From contig JAQGIE010000162.1 in the NCBI GenBank assembly GCA_028291365.1, positions 1 through 56,934 on the forward strand: a stretch of DNA of 56,934 bases, read 5' to 3'. The notes under the pieces were generated by a model, which saw nothing but the letters and a program-made list of their open reading frames with translations, searched no databases and was not told the origin of the DNA. This DNA is from Rhodospirillales bacterium. Lineage in GTDB: Bacteria; Pseudomonadota; Alphaproteobacteria; BOG-932; Roseiterribacteraceae. The translations under genes were made by a program, and so were the position numbers. Of the stretch, positions 44,780 to 52,363 are shown in pieces (position 1 is the stretch's first letter; each line of letters starts with the position of its first letter).

Positions 44780-46380
44780 TGCGGCGGTTCGCCGAACTTC
44801 TCGAGCGCCTGAACTTCACGCCGTCGCGCAACGGCAAGATCCGGTTGCTGATCGACTATTTCGATCACGAGCCCGATCCCGACCGCGGCTGGGCGCTGGC
44901 CGCCATCACCGGCACGCTGAACGTGCCGACCTTGAAGGCCGCGGCGGTGCGCGACCTCGTGCTTGGCCGCGTCGACCCGGAACTGTTCGGCTGGAGCTAC
45001 GACTATGTCGGCGATCTCGCCGAGACCGTGTCGCTGATCTGGCCGCAAAAGCACGGCGTCAATGTGCCTGCGCCGACACCGACCGAAGTCGTCGACGAGC
45101 TGTCGCGCGCGGCGCGCGCGGACGCGCCGAAATTGCTCGAAGCCTGGCTCGACGCCTGCACCGCGTCGGAGCGGTTCGCGCTGATCAAGCTGCTGACCGG
45201 CGCGCTGCGCGTCGGTGTCTCGGCGCGACTGGTCAAGACCGCGCTCGCCGAACGCGCCAAGATCGACGTCGCTGAAATCGAAGAAGTGTGGCACGGGCTC
45301 GAGCCGCCCTATCGCGAGCTGTTCGACTGGCTTGAAGGAACCGGGCCGCGGCCCGATCCCGATCATCGCGCCGCCTTCCGTCCGCTGATGCTGGCGAACC
45401 CGCTCGAAGAGTCCGATCTGCGCCAGCTGGCTGCGCAGGACTTCCGCGCCGAGTGGAAGTGGGACGGCATGCGCGTGCAGCTCGCCGCGCGCGGCGGCAG
45501 CGAACGGATCTTCTCGCGCTCAGGCGACGACGTGACCCGCGTCTTCCCCGAGATCGTCGAAGAGATGAGCCGCTTCGACGCCGTGCTCGACGGCGAGATG
45601 CTGGTGGCGCGCCAGAACGGCGACGGCGCGATCGAGATCGCGCCGTTCAACGACCTCCAGCAGCGCCTGAATCGCAAAGCCGTAACCGGCAAGATGCTGC
45701 TGCAATATCCCGCCTTCGTGCGGCTCTATGACATTCTCGCCGACGGCGCCGAGGATCTGCGGGCACTGCCGTTCGATCAACGTCGCAAGCGGCTGGAAGC
45801 CTGGCACGAGCGGCTGCAGCCCGCGCGCATGGACGTCTCGCCGCTGGTCCCGTTCGAGACCTGGGACGAGCTCGAGGCCAAACGGGCGGCGGCGCGCGAA
45901 GCCGGCATCGAAGGGCTGATGCTGAAGCGCGCCGACAGTGCTTACGTGGCGGGGCGACCCAAAGGTCCGTGGTGGAAATGGAAGCGCAATCCGCTGACGC
46001 TCGACGTCGTGCTGATGTACGCGCAGCGCGGCCACGGAAAACGGTCGAGCTTCTATTCCGACTATACGTTCGGCGTGTGGAAGCCGAACGAAGAGGGCGA
46101 CGTCGAACTCGTGCCCGTGGGCAAGGCCTATTCGGGCTATACTGACGAAGAGCTGGTTCGGCTCGATCGCTGGATCCGCGCCCACACGACGGACCGGTTC
46201 GGTCCGGTGCGCCAGGTCGAGCCGGGGCTGGTGCTCGAAGTCGAGTTCGACTCAATCCATCGCTCGACGCGGCATCGCTCGGGCGTCGCCATGCGCTTCC
46301 CGCGCATCGCACGGCTGCGCTGGGACAAGCCCGCCGCCGAGGCCGACACGATCGAGACGGTTACCAAGCTGGTGACGTAG
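44779..46380 (+). CDS. ATP-dependent DNA ligase, ligase-associated DNA damage response type
   Basis: 533 residues of the TIGR04120 type. An N-terminal helical DNA-binding domain leads to motif I EWKWDGMR (adenylated Lys about 227), motif III-like VLDGEML, motif IV EGLMLKR and motif V WWKWKRNPLTLD, then an OB-fold domain ending MRFPRIARLRWDK. Seals nicks using ATP. Starts at ATG 44779 within the HxlR stop. It is the end of a mixed operon rather than adjacent to its exonuclease. Confidence 0.95.
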   Translation: MRRFAELLERLNFTPSRNGKIRLLIDYFDHEPDPDRGWALAAITGTLNVPTLKAAAVRDLVLGRVDPELFGWSYDYVGDLAETVSLIWPQKHGVNVPAPTPTEVVDELSRAARADAPKLLEAWLDACTASERFALIKLLTGALRVGVSARLVKTALAERAKIDVAEIEEVWHGLEPPYRELFDWLEGTGPRPDPDHRAAFRPLMLANPLEESDLRQLAAQDFRAEWKWDGMRVQLAARGGSERIFSRSGDDVTRVFPEIVEEMSRFDAVLDGEMLVARQNGDGAIEIAPFNDLQQRLNRKAVTGKMLLQYPAFVRLYDILADGAEDLRALPFDQRRKRLEAWHERLQPARMDVSPLVPFETWDELEAKRAAAREAGIEGLMLKRADSAYVAGRPKGPWWKWKRNPLTLDVVLMYAQRGHGKRSSFYSDYTFGVWKPNEEGDVELVPVGKAYSGYTDEELVRLDRWIRAHTTDRFGPVRQVEPGLVLEVEFDSIHRSTRHRSGVAMRFPRIARLRWDKPAAEADTIETVTKLVT

Positions 46381-46405
46381 CCGCGACGCGGGTACCGGGT
46401 CGCGG
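46381..46405 (+). terminator. Possible hairpin after the DNA ligase
   Basis: CCGCGAC / GTCGCGG, 7-bp arms around an 11-base loop, directly after the ligase stop. No U-tract follows, so any termination would be Rho-dependent or weak. Confidence 0.35.
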
Positions 46406-46470
46406 AGGCGCCGGCGCGGAAACTCGCATGGCGGCGGCGCCCTGTCACACGTCGGTTACTCATTCCAACT

Positions 46471-46499
46471 TTGCTGGCCAGGGGCCGCCAGAATTTATA
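46471..46499 (+). promoter_or_regulatory. Possible sigma-70 promoter of the first response regulator
   Basis: TTGCTG, 17-base spacer, TTTATA, ending 10 bases before ATG 46510. If used, the transcript has a leader of only a few bases. Confidence 0.35.
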
Positions 46500-46509
46500 G
46501 GATGTCGCG

Positions 46510-46890
46510 ATGGGTCAGCTTGCGCATACGCCGAAGGTCCTGCTCGTGGACGACGATCCGTTCGTCCGCGACACGGCGGGCGAGCTGTTGCGCGCGCTCG
46601 GCTATGACGTGGTGAGCGCGGCCAGCGGGGACGAAGCGCTCGACCTGCTGTCTTGGGATCGCTCGATCGACGTCTTGTTCACCGATGTCCGCATGCCGGG
46701 CATGGACGGCTTCACGCTGGCGGATTTCGCCACCGTCTTGCGGCCGGAACTCGCCGTGTTGTTCGCGACCGCCTTCGCCGACGCGCTGGCCGGCGCCAGG
46801 ACCATGCCGGGCGTGACGATCCTGCAAAAGCCCTACCGTCTCGCGCAGCTCGGGCCCGCCATCGGCGGCGTGCTCACCCGCGCCGCGTAG
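46510..46890 (+). CDS. Single-domain response regulator
   Basis: 126-residue receiver domain with no output domain. Acidic pair LLVDDDPF, phospho-Asp in LFTDVRMPGMDGF (about 60), the conserved Thr position is FATAF and the Lys is LQKPYR. Such CheY-like proteins work by protein contacts. No kinase is adjacent. Convergent with a second receiver-only gene two bases away. Confidence 0.9.
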   Translation: MGQLAHTPKVLLVDDDPFVRDTAGELLRALGYDVVSAASGDEALDLLSWDRSIDVLFTDVRMPGMDGFTLADFATVLRPELAVLFATAFADALAGARTMPGVTILQKPYRLAQLGPAIGGVLTRAA

Positions 46891-46892
46891 CG

Positions 46893-47270
46893 TCAGGCCA
46901 ACAACTCGTTCCGTGGCTCCAGTGCGGCAAAGATCGCCGCGCGCACCGCTTGCGGTTCATAAGGCTTGGCAATGGTGAACACTGCGGTGTCGATCAGCTC
47001 CGATCGCACCGCATCGGTCAGATGACCGCTGACGATCATGGACGGCAGACCGTAGCGGCCGAGAAATTCGCGGGCCAGATCGGCGCCGCTGCTGCCCGGC
47101 CCCAGCTTCAAATCGATGATGGCGAGGTCGAACGGATATTCGGCCGCTGCGTCGCGAGCGCTGTTCACGGTCGGCGCGGCAACGGTCACACAGCCCGCCT
47201 CCTGGGCGATGCTGCACAGATCGAGCGAGATGAGCGGGTCGTCTTCGACCACCAGGACCAGCATCGTCAT
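46893..47270 (-). CDS. Single-domain response regulator
   Basis: 125-residue receiver (VVEDDPLIS, phospho-Asp in AIIDLKLG near 55, switch Ser in MIVSGH, Lys in IAKPYEPQ). The DLKLG motif is typical of FixJ/PhyR-like or HWE-kinase-associated receivers. Its stop is two bases from the convergent receiver gene. A Met three codons in (47264) is an alternative start. Confidence 0.9.
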   Translation of the reverse strand: MTMLVLVVEDDPLISLDLCSIAQEAGCVTVAAPTVNSARDAAAEYPFDLAIIDLKLGPGSSGADLAREFLGRYGLPSMIVSGHLTDAVRSELIDTAVFTIAKPYEPQAVRAAIFAALEPRNELLA

Positions 47271-47337
47271 GGAGGGGGAACGGGAACGCTACTCGAGCGT
47301 TCCCTCCGCCTTTGTCCTTTTTCTTTCGACTCGGTTC

Positions 47338-48324
47338 TTAGTCTTCCAGCGGCGCGAGGCCCTGCGCTGCGGCGAGATCGTGTTCGAGCTCACCGAACAG
47401 GCTGTCTCGCGCGCGCACGCGGCTGATCTCGATCGGCGGCATGTCGGCGTCGCGCGCGTCGAACGACGCCACGATCAGACCGTCGCCCGAGGCCGATTCC
47501 GGCACCGAATGTTCGAGCAGGATGCGGCCGCCAAGCTGCTCGATCCGGCGGACGCAGCGTTGGTGCGTCAGCGCATCGCCCGAAATCTTCCAGTGATGCG
47601 TCGAGACGATCAGAAAGCGAAGATTGCCGCTGCCGATCAGCCGGCGCGCGCCTTCCAGCATCGCGGTTTCGAAGCCCTGGATGTCGACATGCAGCAGGTC
47701 GATACGGCGCAGGCGCAGCTCGTCGACGATCGCGTCGACCGAACGCATCGGCACGCGAACCGTGCTGCCGTCGCGTTCGCGCAGGAATTCGACGTCGTCG
47801 CCCGGCCCGGAGCCGATCGCGTAGGGCAGGAAGGTGGCGTCGTAGCCGTTGCGGGCGAAGTTGCGCTTCCCGAGCGCCAGACGCTCTTCGTCGGGCTCGA
47901 CGCAGACATTGGTCGAACCGGGCAGGGCGCGGCGGAACCACAGCGAATAATACGCCCAGAACGATCCCAGCTCGATCATGGTGGCGCCGGATTCGAGCCG
48001 TTCCAGCACGCGCGCGAAGGCGAGCTCCTCCTGCGGCTCGTGATGGCCGCCGAGACGACGGATGATTTCCTGCATCCAGTCGCCGAAATAGCCGCCCGCT
48101 TCGACCACGATGCCGTTGTGCATGACCTGCACCGTGTCGCCGTCGCGCTGGAGCACGCGCCCGGCGTCGGGGACTTTGGGGATCACGTCGGCGTCCCTGC
48201 AGCCGATCGTCAGCCGGATGCGCCGTTGTTCGGGCAGCGCCGGGTCGAGTGGGGTGTCGCGGTCGATCACGCCGACGTTCCTGCCTGCTTGGCGGCCACG
48301 GCGCAACCGTGCGGCAAGTGTCAA
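47338..48324 (-). CDS. FkbM-type SAM-dependent methyltransferase
   Basis: 328 residues. SAM motif I MIELGSFWAYYSLW, acidic post-motif VCVEPDEERL, motif LLHVDIQGFETAML (FkbM signature DIQGFE) and a C-terminal domain of unknown role. Usually O-methylates sugars or small molecules. The start TTG 48324 is uncertain; conserved sequence begins around RIRLTIGCRDADV, so GTG 48270 is a candidate. Confidence 0.82.
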   Translation of the reverse strand: MTLAARLRRGRQAGRNVGVIDRDTPLDPALPEQRRIRLTIGCRDADVIPKVPDAGRVLQRDGDTVQVMHNGIVVEAGGYFGDWMQEIIRRLGGHHEPQEELAFARVLERLESGATMIELGSFWAYYSLWFRRALPGSTNVCVEPDEERLALGKRNFARNGYDATFLPYAIGSGPGDDVEFLRERDGSTVRVPMRSVDAIVDELRLRRIDLLHVDIQGFETAMLEGARRLIGSGNLRFLIVSTHHWKISGDALTHQRCVRRIEQLGGRILLEHSVPESASGDGLIVASFDARDADMPPIEISRVRARDSLFGELEHDLAAAQGLAPLED

Positions 48325-48365
48325 CGCCTTGCCTCCGACCGCGCCGGTCGTCCAATCTCCGCGCG

Positions 48366-49415
48366 ATGGCCGACCGACCGATGCGAGGCACGCCCGCTGC
48401 CGAAGGCTTCGTCCAGCCGGCGGAATGGACCCGACATGCGCGTACCTGGATGGCGTGGCCCGCCCGTGCCGCGACCTGGGTCGGCGGCGGCGGCATCGAG
48501 GCCGCGCGCACCGCGCATGCCGACCTTGCCCGCCTCATCGCGCGCTACGAACCGGTCCGCATGGTCTGCGCGCCGGGCGACGTCGCCGAGGCCTCGCTCG
48601 CCTGCGGACCTGGAATCGAAATCGTCCCGGTCCCGCTGTCGGACGGGTGGATGCGCGACATCGGTCCGATCTTCGTGCGCAACGAGCGCAGCGGCGAAGT
48701 CGCAGGCGTCGATTTCCACTTCAATGGCTGGGGCGGGATTCACGAAGACTGGCAGCTCGACGCCGACGTCGCCGAGGCCGTGCTGACCAACGCCAAGATG
48801 CGCCGCTTCGAAGCCGACTTCACGCTCGAAGGCGGCGCCATCTGTGTCGACGGGACCGGGACCGCCATGGTCACCGAGGAATGCCTGCTCGATCCGCGGC
48901 GCAACGAGATGGTCGACAAGATCCGCATCGAGCGCTGGCTGCGCGAACAGCTCGGCGTCGAAAAGACCGTGTGGCTGGGGCGCGGCTACGACCAGGACGA
49001 GACGCGCGGCCATGTCGACGAGATCGCGTGTTTCGCGCGCCCGGGCGTCGTGCTGCTGCACACCACCACCGACGTCGGCGATCGCAATTACGAGATCGGC
49101 GCCGACAATCTTGACCGGCTGCACGCCGTGCGCGACGCGCAGGGGCGCGTGTTCGAGGTGATCGAACTGCCGCAACCGGCGCGCCTCGACGAGAATGGAC
49201 GACGGCTGACGCTGTCGTACGTCAACTTCGTTTTCGTCAATGGCGGCTTGCTGATCCCGGCATTCGAAGACGCCGCCGACAAGGAAGCCTTCCGCATCTT
49301 CAAGCGCGTCTTCCCCGACCGCGAGATCGTGCCGGTGCCGGCGCTCGATCTGGTGCGCGGCGGCGGCGGGCTGCATTGCGTGACGCTGCAGGAGCCGGCC
49401 CCTCGAGGCGCTTAG
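48366..49415 (+). CDS. Agmatine deiminase / peptidylarginine-deiminase-like
   Basis: 349 residues. Catalytic motifs of the AguA group: SDGWMRDIGPIFV, FNGWGGI, GRGYDQDETRGHVDEIACF (His/Asp) and the nucleophile Cys in GGGGLHCVTLQEP. Converts agmatine to N-carbamoylputrescine in polyamine synthesis. No amidase partner is in the window. The ORF tail is followed directly by a palindromic repeat pair. ATG 48366. Confidence 0.9.
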   Translation: MADRPMRGTPAAEGFVQPAEWTRHARTWMAWPARAATWVGGGGIEAARTAHADLARLIARYEPVRMVCAPGDVAEASLACGPGIEIVPVPLSDGWMRDIGPIFVRNERSGEVAGVDFHFNGWGGIHEDWQLDADVAEAVLTNAKMRRFEADFTLEGGAICVDGTGTAMVTEECLLDPRRNEMVDKIRIERWLREQLGVEKTVWLGRGYDQDETRGHVDEIACFARPGVVLLHTTTDVGDRNYEIGADNLDRLHAVRDAQGRVFEVIELPQPARLDENGRRLTLSYVNFVFVNGGLLIPAFEDAADKEAFRIFKRVFPDREIVPVPALDLVRGGGGLHCVTLQEPAPRGA

Positions 49416-49512
49416 TTCCCGCGAAAGCGGGGATCCATGAATCAAAAGGGCGGTGTGCGAAACGACGCACACCGCCCTCTGTCCGAGATGGATCCCCGCC
49501 TTCGCGGGGAAT
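49415..49512. repeat. Head-to-head palindromic repeat pair (REPIN-like) 4, enclosing a terminator
   Basis: CCCGCGAAAGCGGG at about 49418-49432 followed by GATCCAT, and TCCCCGCCTTCGCGGGGA at 49493-49510 preceded by ATGGA. Between them lies a separate long hairpin (49448-49480). The first arm starts just after the agmatine deiminase stop and the second ends just before the clpP stop. Confidence 0.9.
49448..49480 (-). terminator. Hairpin with T-tract, terminator of the ClpP gene
   Basis: AGGGCGGTGTGCG / CGCACACCGCCCT arms (13 bp) around a short AT-rich loop; on the clpP strand it is followed by TTTTGATT. Lies wholly inside the repeat pair. Confidence 0.8.
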
Positions 49513-49514
49513 AA

Positions 49515-50138
49515 TCATCCGATCTCGGTCTCGTTGTTCACGATCTTGCCGACCAGGCCATAGGCCTGTGCTTCTTCGGCGCTCATCCAGAAATTGCGAT
49601 CGCTGTCGCGGGTGACTTTCTCGATCGGCTGGCCGGTCTCTCTCGCGAACGTCTCGTTGAGACGCTGGCGCATGCGGATGATCTCCTTGGCCTCGATCGC
49701 GATGTCGCTGGCGCGGCCCATCGCACCGCCCGAAGGCTGATGCAGCATGAAGCGCGTGTTGGGCAGCGCGAAGCGATGCTCCTTCTTGGCCGCGATATAG
49801 ATCAGCGCGCCTGCAGACGCGACCCAGCCGGTGCCGATGATATGGACCGGCGCCTTCACGAAGCGGATCACGTCGAAGATCGTGTCGGCGCTTTCGACAT
49901 GACCGCCGGGCGAATGGACGAAGAGGCGGATCGGATCGTCGCTCTTGCCGGCCAGCGCGATGAGCTGCGCCGTGATCAGGCGCGAGATCTTGTCGTTGAT
50001 CTCGCCGAACAGCAGCACGGTGCGGGCGCGGAAGAGATTGGCGTCGACCAGATTCGGCGGATGGGCGTCGGCCTTCGGCTTTTCGTTGTCGGGCTCTTCT
50101 TCTTCTTCGACGTCGTTCCGGAACGGGACGCGGCTCAT
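49515..50138 (-). CDS. ClpP-like protease subunit with Asn in place of catalytic Asp
   Basis: 207 residues from ATG 50138 (GGAG upstream), ClpP fold with an acidic N-terminal extension (EEEEEPDNEKPKADA). Ser nucleophile in GWVASAGAL (about 108), His in RFMLHQPSGG (about 132). The third residue of the triad is Asn in SDRNFWM (about 181), where active ClpP has Asp. It belongs to the second-ClpP group common in alphaproteobacteria. A mixed complex with a canonical ClpP elsewhere is likely. Confidence 0.88.
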   Translation of the reverse strand: MSRVPFRNDVEEEEEPDNEKPKADAHPPNLVDANLFRARTVLLFGEINDKISRLITAQLIALAGKSDDPIRLFVHSPGGHVESADTIFDVIRFVKAPVHIIGTGWVASAGALIYIAAKKEHRFALPNTRFMLHQPSGGAMGRASDIAIEAKEIIRMRQRLNETFARETGQPIEKVTRDSDRNFWMSAEEAQAYGLVGKIVNNETEIG

Positions 50139-50204
50139 TGGACAGGACTCCAGGGGCATAGGTAGGGTCGGGACCTAGCTTGCGCCCCTGGAGATTTCAA
50201 GCAC

Positions 50205-50984
50205 GTGCCCGTCCGCGCCTGGAGCGACCTCGCCACCACCGACTTCGCCGAGGGTCGGCTTTCCCACGCCGTGGCCCTGCTGCCGCTGGCCGCGACCGAG
50301 CAGCACGGGCCGCACCTGCCGCTCGGGACGGACGCCATCATCTGCGACGGCGTGGTCGCCGCGGCGGCCGGTTTGCTCCACGCTGACCCGGTCGAGGTGC
50401 TGCGCCTGCCGACCCAGGCGATCGGCCTGTCACCCGAACATGCGGCCTTTCCCGGCACGCTGACCCTCGAACCGGCCACGATTCTGGCCAGCTGGACCGA
50501 GATAGCGACTTCCGTGCGCGCGGCCGGAATTGAGCGGCTGGTCCTGTTCAATACGCATGGCGGGCAGGAGGGGCTGCTGCCGTCGCTGGCCGCGACGCTG
50601 CGCAGCCGGCTCGGCATGATCACGGTCTATTGCAGCCGCGGCGGCTTTGGCCGGCCGGCCGGGCTGATCGACGACGGCGAGGCCGCAATCGGCCTGCATG
50701 CCGGCCTCGTCGAGACCTCGCTGCTGCTGTCGCTGGCGCCGCATCTGGTGCGCCGCGACGCGGCACGGAACTTCACCAGCCGGGGCAGCGAACTGGCCGG
50801 ACGCGCATTTTCCACGCACGGGCGTAGCGGGTGGGGCTGGGCGGCGCAGGATCTGAATCCTGCCGGTGCGACCGGAAATGCGAGCGGTGCCAGCGCGGCA
50901 ATCGGACAGGCTTTGATCGCGCACGCCGCCGACGGCTTGGCGCGTCTGCTGCGCGACGTGGCGACGTTCACACCTTACGGCTGA
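50205..50984 (+). CDS. Creatininase family protein
   Basis: 259 residues of the creatininase/MftE/FAPy-deformylase fold. Metal motifs: TEQHGPHLPLGTD (Glu, His, Asp), FNTHGGQEG and LHAGLVETSLLLSL. A metal-dependent amidohydrolase; substrates in this family range from creatinine to mycofactocin precursors and formamidopyrimidines. GTG 50205. Divergent from clpP; the dehydrogenase follows 58 bases later. Confidence 0.88.
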   Translation: MPVRAWSDLATTDFAEGRLSHAVALLPLAATEQHGPHLPLGTDAIICDGVVAAAAGLLHADPVEVLRLPTQAIGLSPEHAAFPGTLTLEPATILASWTEIATSVRAAGIERLVLFNTHGGQEGLLPSLAATLRSRLGMITVYCSRGGFGRPAGLIDDGEAAIGLHAGLVETSLLLSLAPHLVRRDAARNFTSRGSELAGRAFSTHGRSGWGWAAQDLNPAGATGNASGASAAIGQALIAHAADGLARLLRDVATFTPYG

Positions 50985-51042
50985 GCGGAACCCGATCTTG
51001 GCGCGTCCGTTCGAGGTTCATCCTCGAACCCCGGAGTGCTCC

Positions 51043-52284
51043 ATGAAGGCGGTCGTGTTTCACGCCATTGGCGACATTCGTCTTGAAGACGTTCCCGAAC
51101 CGGAATTGCAGAAGCCGACCGACGCGATCGTGCGTCTCACCGCGAGCGCGATCTGCGGCACCGACCTGCACATGATCCGCGGCACCTTCCCCGGCATGGT
51201 CGACGGAACGGTGCTCGGCCACGAAGGGGTCGGCATCGTCGAAGCGATCGGGGATGACGTGCGCAATCTCACGGTCGGTGATCGCGTGCTGATCCCGTCG
51301 ACCATTGCGTGCGGCACCTGCAGCTATTGCCGGGCCGGCTACACGGCGCAGTGCGACAACGCGAATCCGCACGGAAAGACCGCTGGGACTGCATTTTTCG
51401 GGGGGCCTGAACCGTCAGGCCCGTTCAACGGGCTGCAGGCCGAAAAAGCGCTGGTGCCGTTCGCGCATGTCAATCTGGTCAAGCTGCCCGACGAGGTCAG
51501 CGACGACGAAGCGATCCTGCTGTCCGATATTTTTCCGACCGGCTGGTTCGGTGCCGAGAACGCCGAGATCAACGAAGGTGACACGGTCGCGGTGTTCGGC
51601 TGCGGTCCGGTCGGCCTGTTCGCCATCCTCAGTGCGAAATTGCTCGGCGCGACACGCGTGCTGGCAGTCGATTGTCTGCCGGATCGTCTGGCGAAGGCGC
51701 GCGAGCTCGGCGCCGAAATCATCGACTACGAAAAAGAAGATCCGGTCGCGACGATTCAGCGTCTCACCGACGGCATCGGGGTCGATCGTGTGATCGACGC
51801 GGTCGGCGTCGACGCCAATCATGCCCATCACGGGCCGGCGGCGAAGAAAGCGGCCAAGCAGAAAGAGACCAATAAAAAGGCGGTGCGGGAGATCGCGCCC
51901 GAACAAAATCCGGTTGGTCCCAACTGGCATCCCGGCGATGCGCCCGGACAGGTGCTGGAATGGGCGGTTCAGGTGGTCGCGAAGGCAGGGACCGTTTCGA
52001 TCATCGGCGTCTATCCCGAGACCGCGAAGCAATTCCCGATCGGCGCCGCGATGAACAAAAACCTCACCCTCAAGATGGGCAATTGCAATCACCGCTCGAT
52101 CATTCCGAAGCTGCTGGATCTGGTTGTCGGCGGCCACGTCAAACCGACCGAAATACTGACCGAGCGCGAACCGCTGACCAACGCGCTCGAAGCGTACAAA
52201 GCGTTCGACCGGCGCGAACCCGGCTGGATCAAAGTGGAACTCCTGCCGCAGACTGAGGCGGCAAACCGACGCGCCGCAGAATAG
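51043..52284 (+). CDS. Zinc-dependent alcohol dehydrogenase (formaldehyde-dehydrogenase-like)
   Basis: 413 residues. Catalytic Zn site CGTDLHMIRG and GHEGVGIVE, structural Zn lobe CGTCSYCRAGYTAQC, NAD site VFGCGPVGLFAILSAKLLGA. A Lys/Ala-rich insertion of about 40 residues (around AAKKAAKQKETNKKAVREI) marks the glutathione-independent formaldehyde dehydrogenase group. Oxidises an alcohol or aldehyde. ATG 51043. Confidence 0.9.
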   Translation: MKAVVFHAIGDIRLEDVPEPELQKPTDAIVRLTASAICGTDLHMIRGTFPGMVDGTVLGHEGVGIVEAIGDDVRNLTVGDRVLIPSTIACGTCSYCRAGYTAQCDNANPHGKTAGTAFFGGPEPSGPFNGLQAEKALVPFAHVNLVKLPDEVSDDEAILLSDIFPTGWFGAENAEINEGDTVAVFGCGPVGLFAILSAKLLGATRVLAVDCLPDRLAKARELGAEIIDYEKEDPVATIQRLTDGIGVDRVIDAVGVDANHAHHGPAAKKAAKQKETNKKAVREIAPEQNPVGPNWHPGDAPGQVLEWAVQVVAKAGTVSIIGVYPETAKQFPIGAAMNKNLTLKMGNCNHRSIIPKLLDLVVGGHVKPTEILTEREPLTNALEAYKAFDRREPGWIKVELLPQTEAANRRAAE

Positions 52285-52363
52285 CCCATCCGCTCGGGTG
52301 GGTTGCGTCGCGCGGCGGGGACGGCAAGATGCGCCGTCTCCCGCCACCGCCTGGTTTGCCCGC

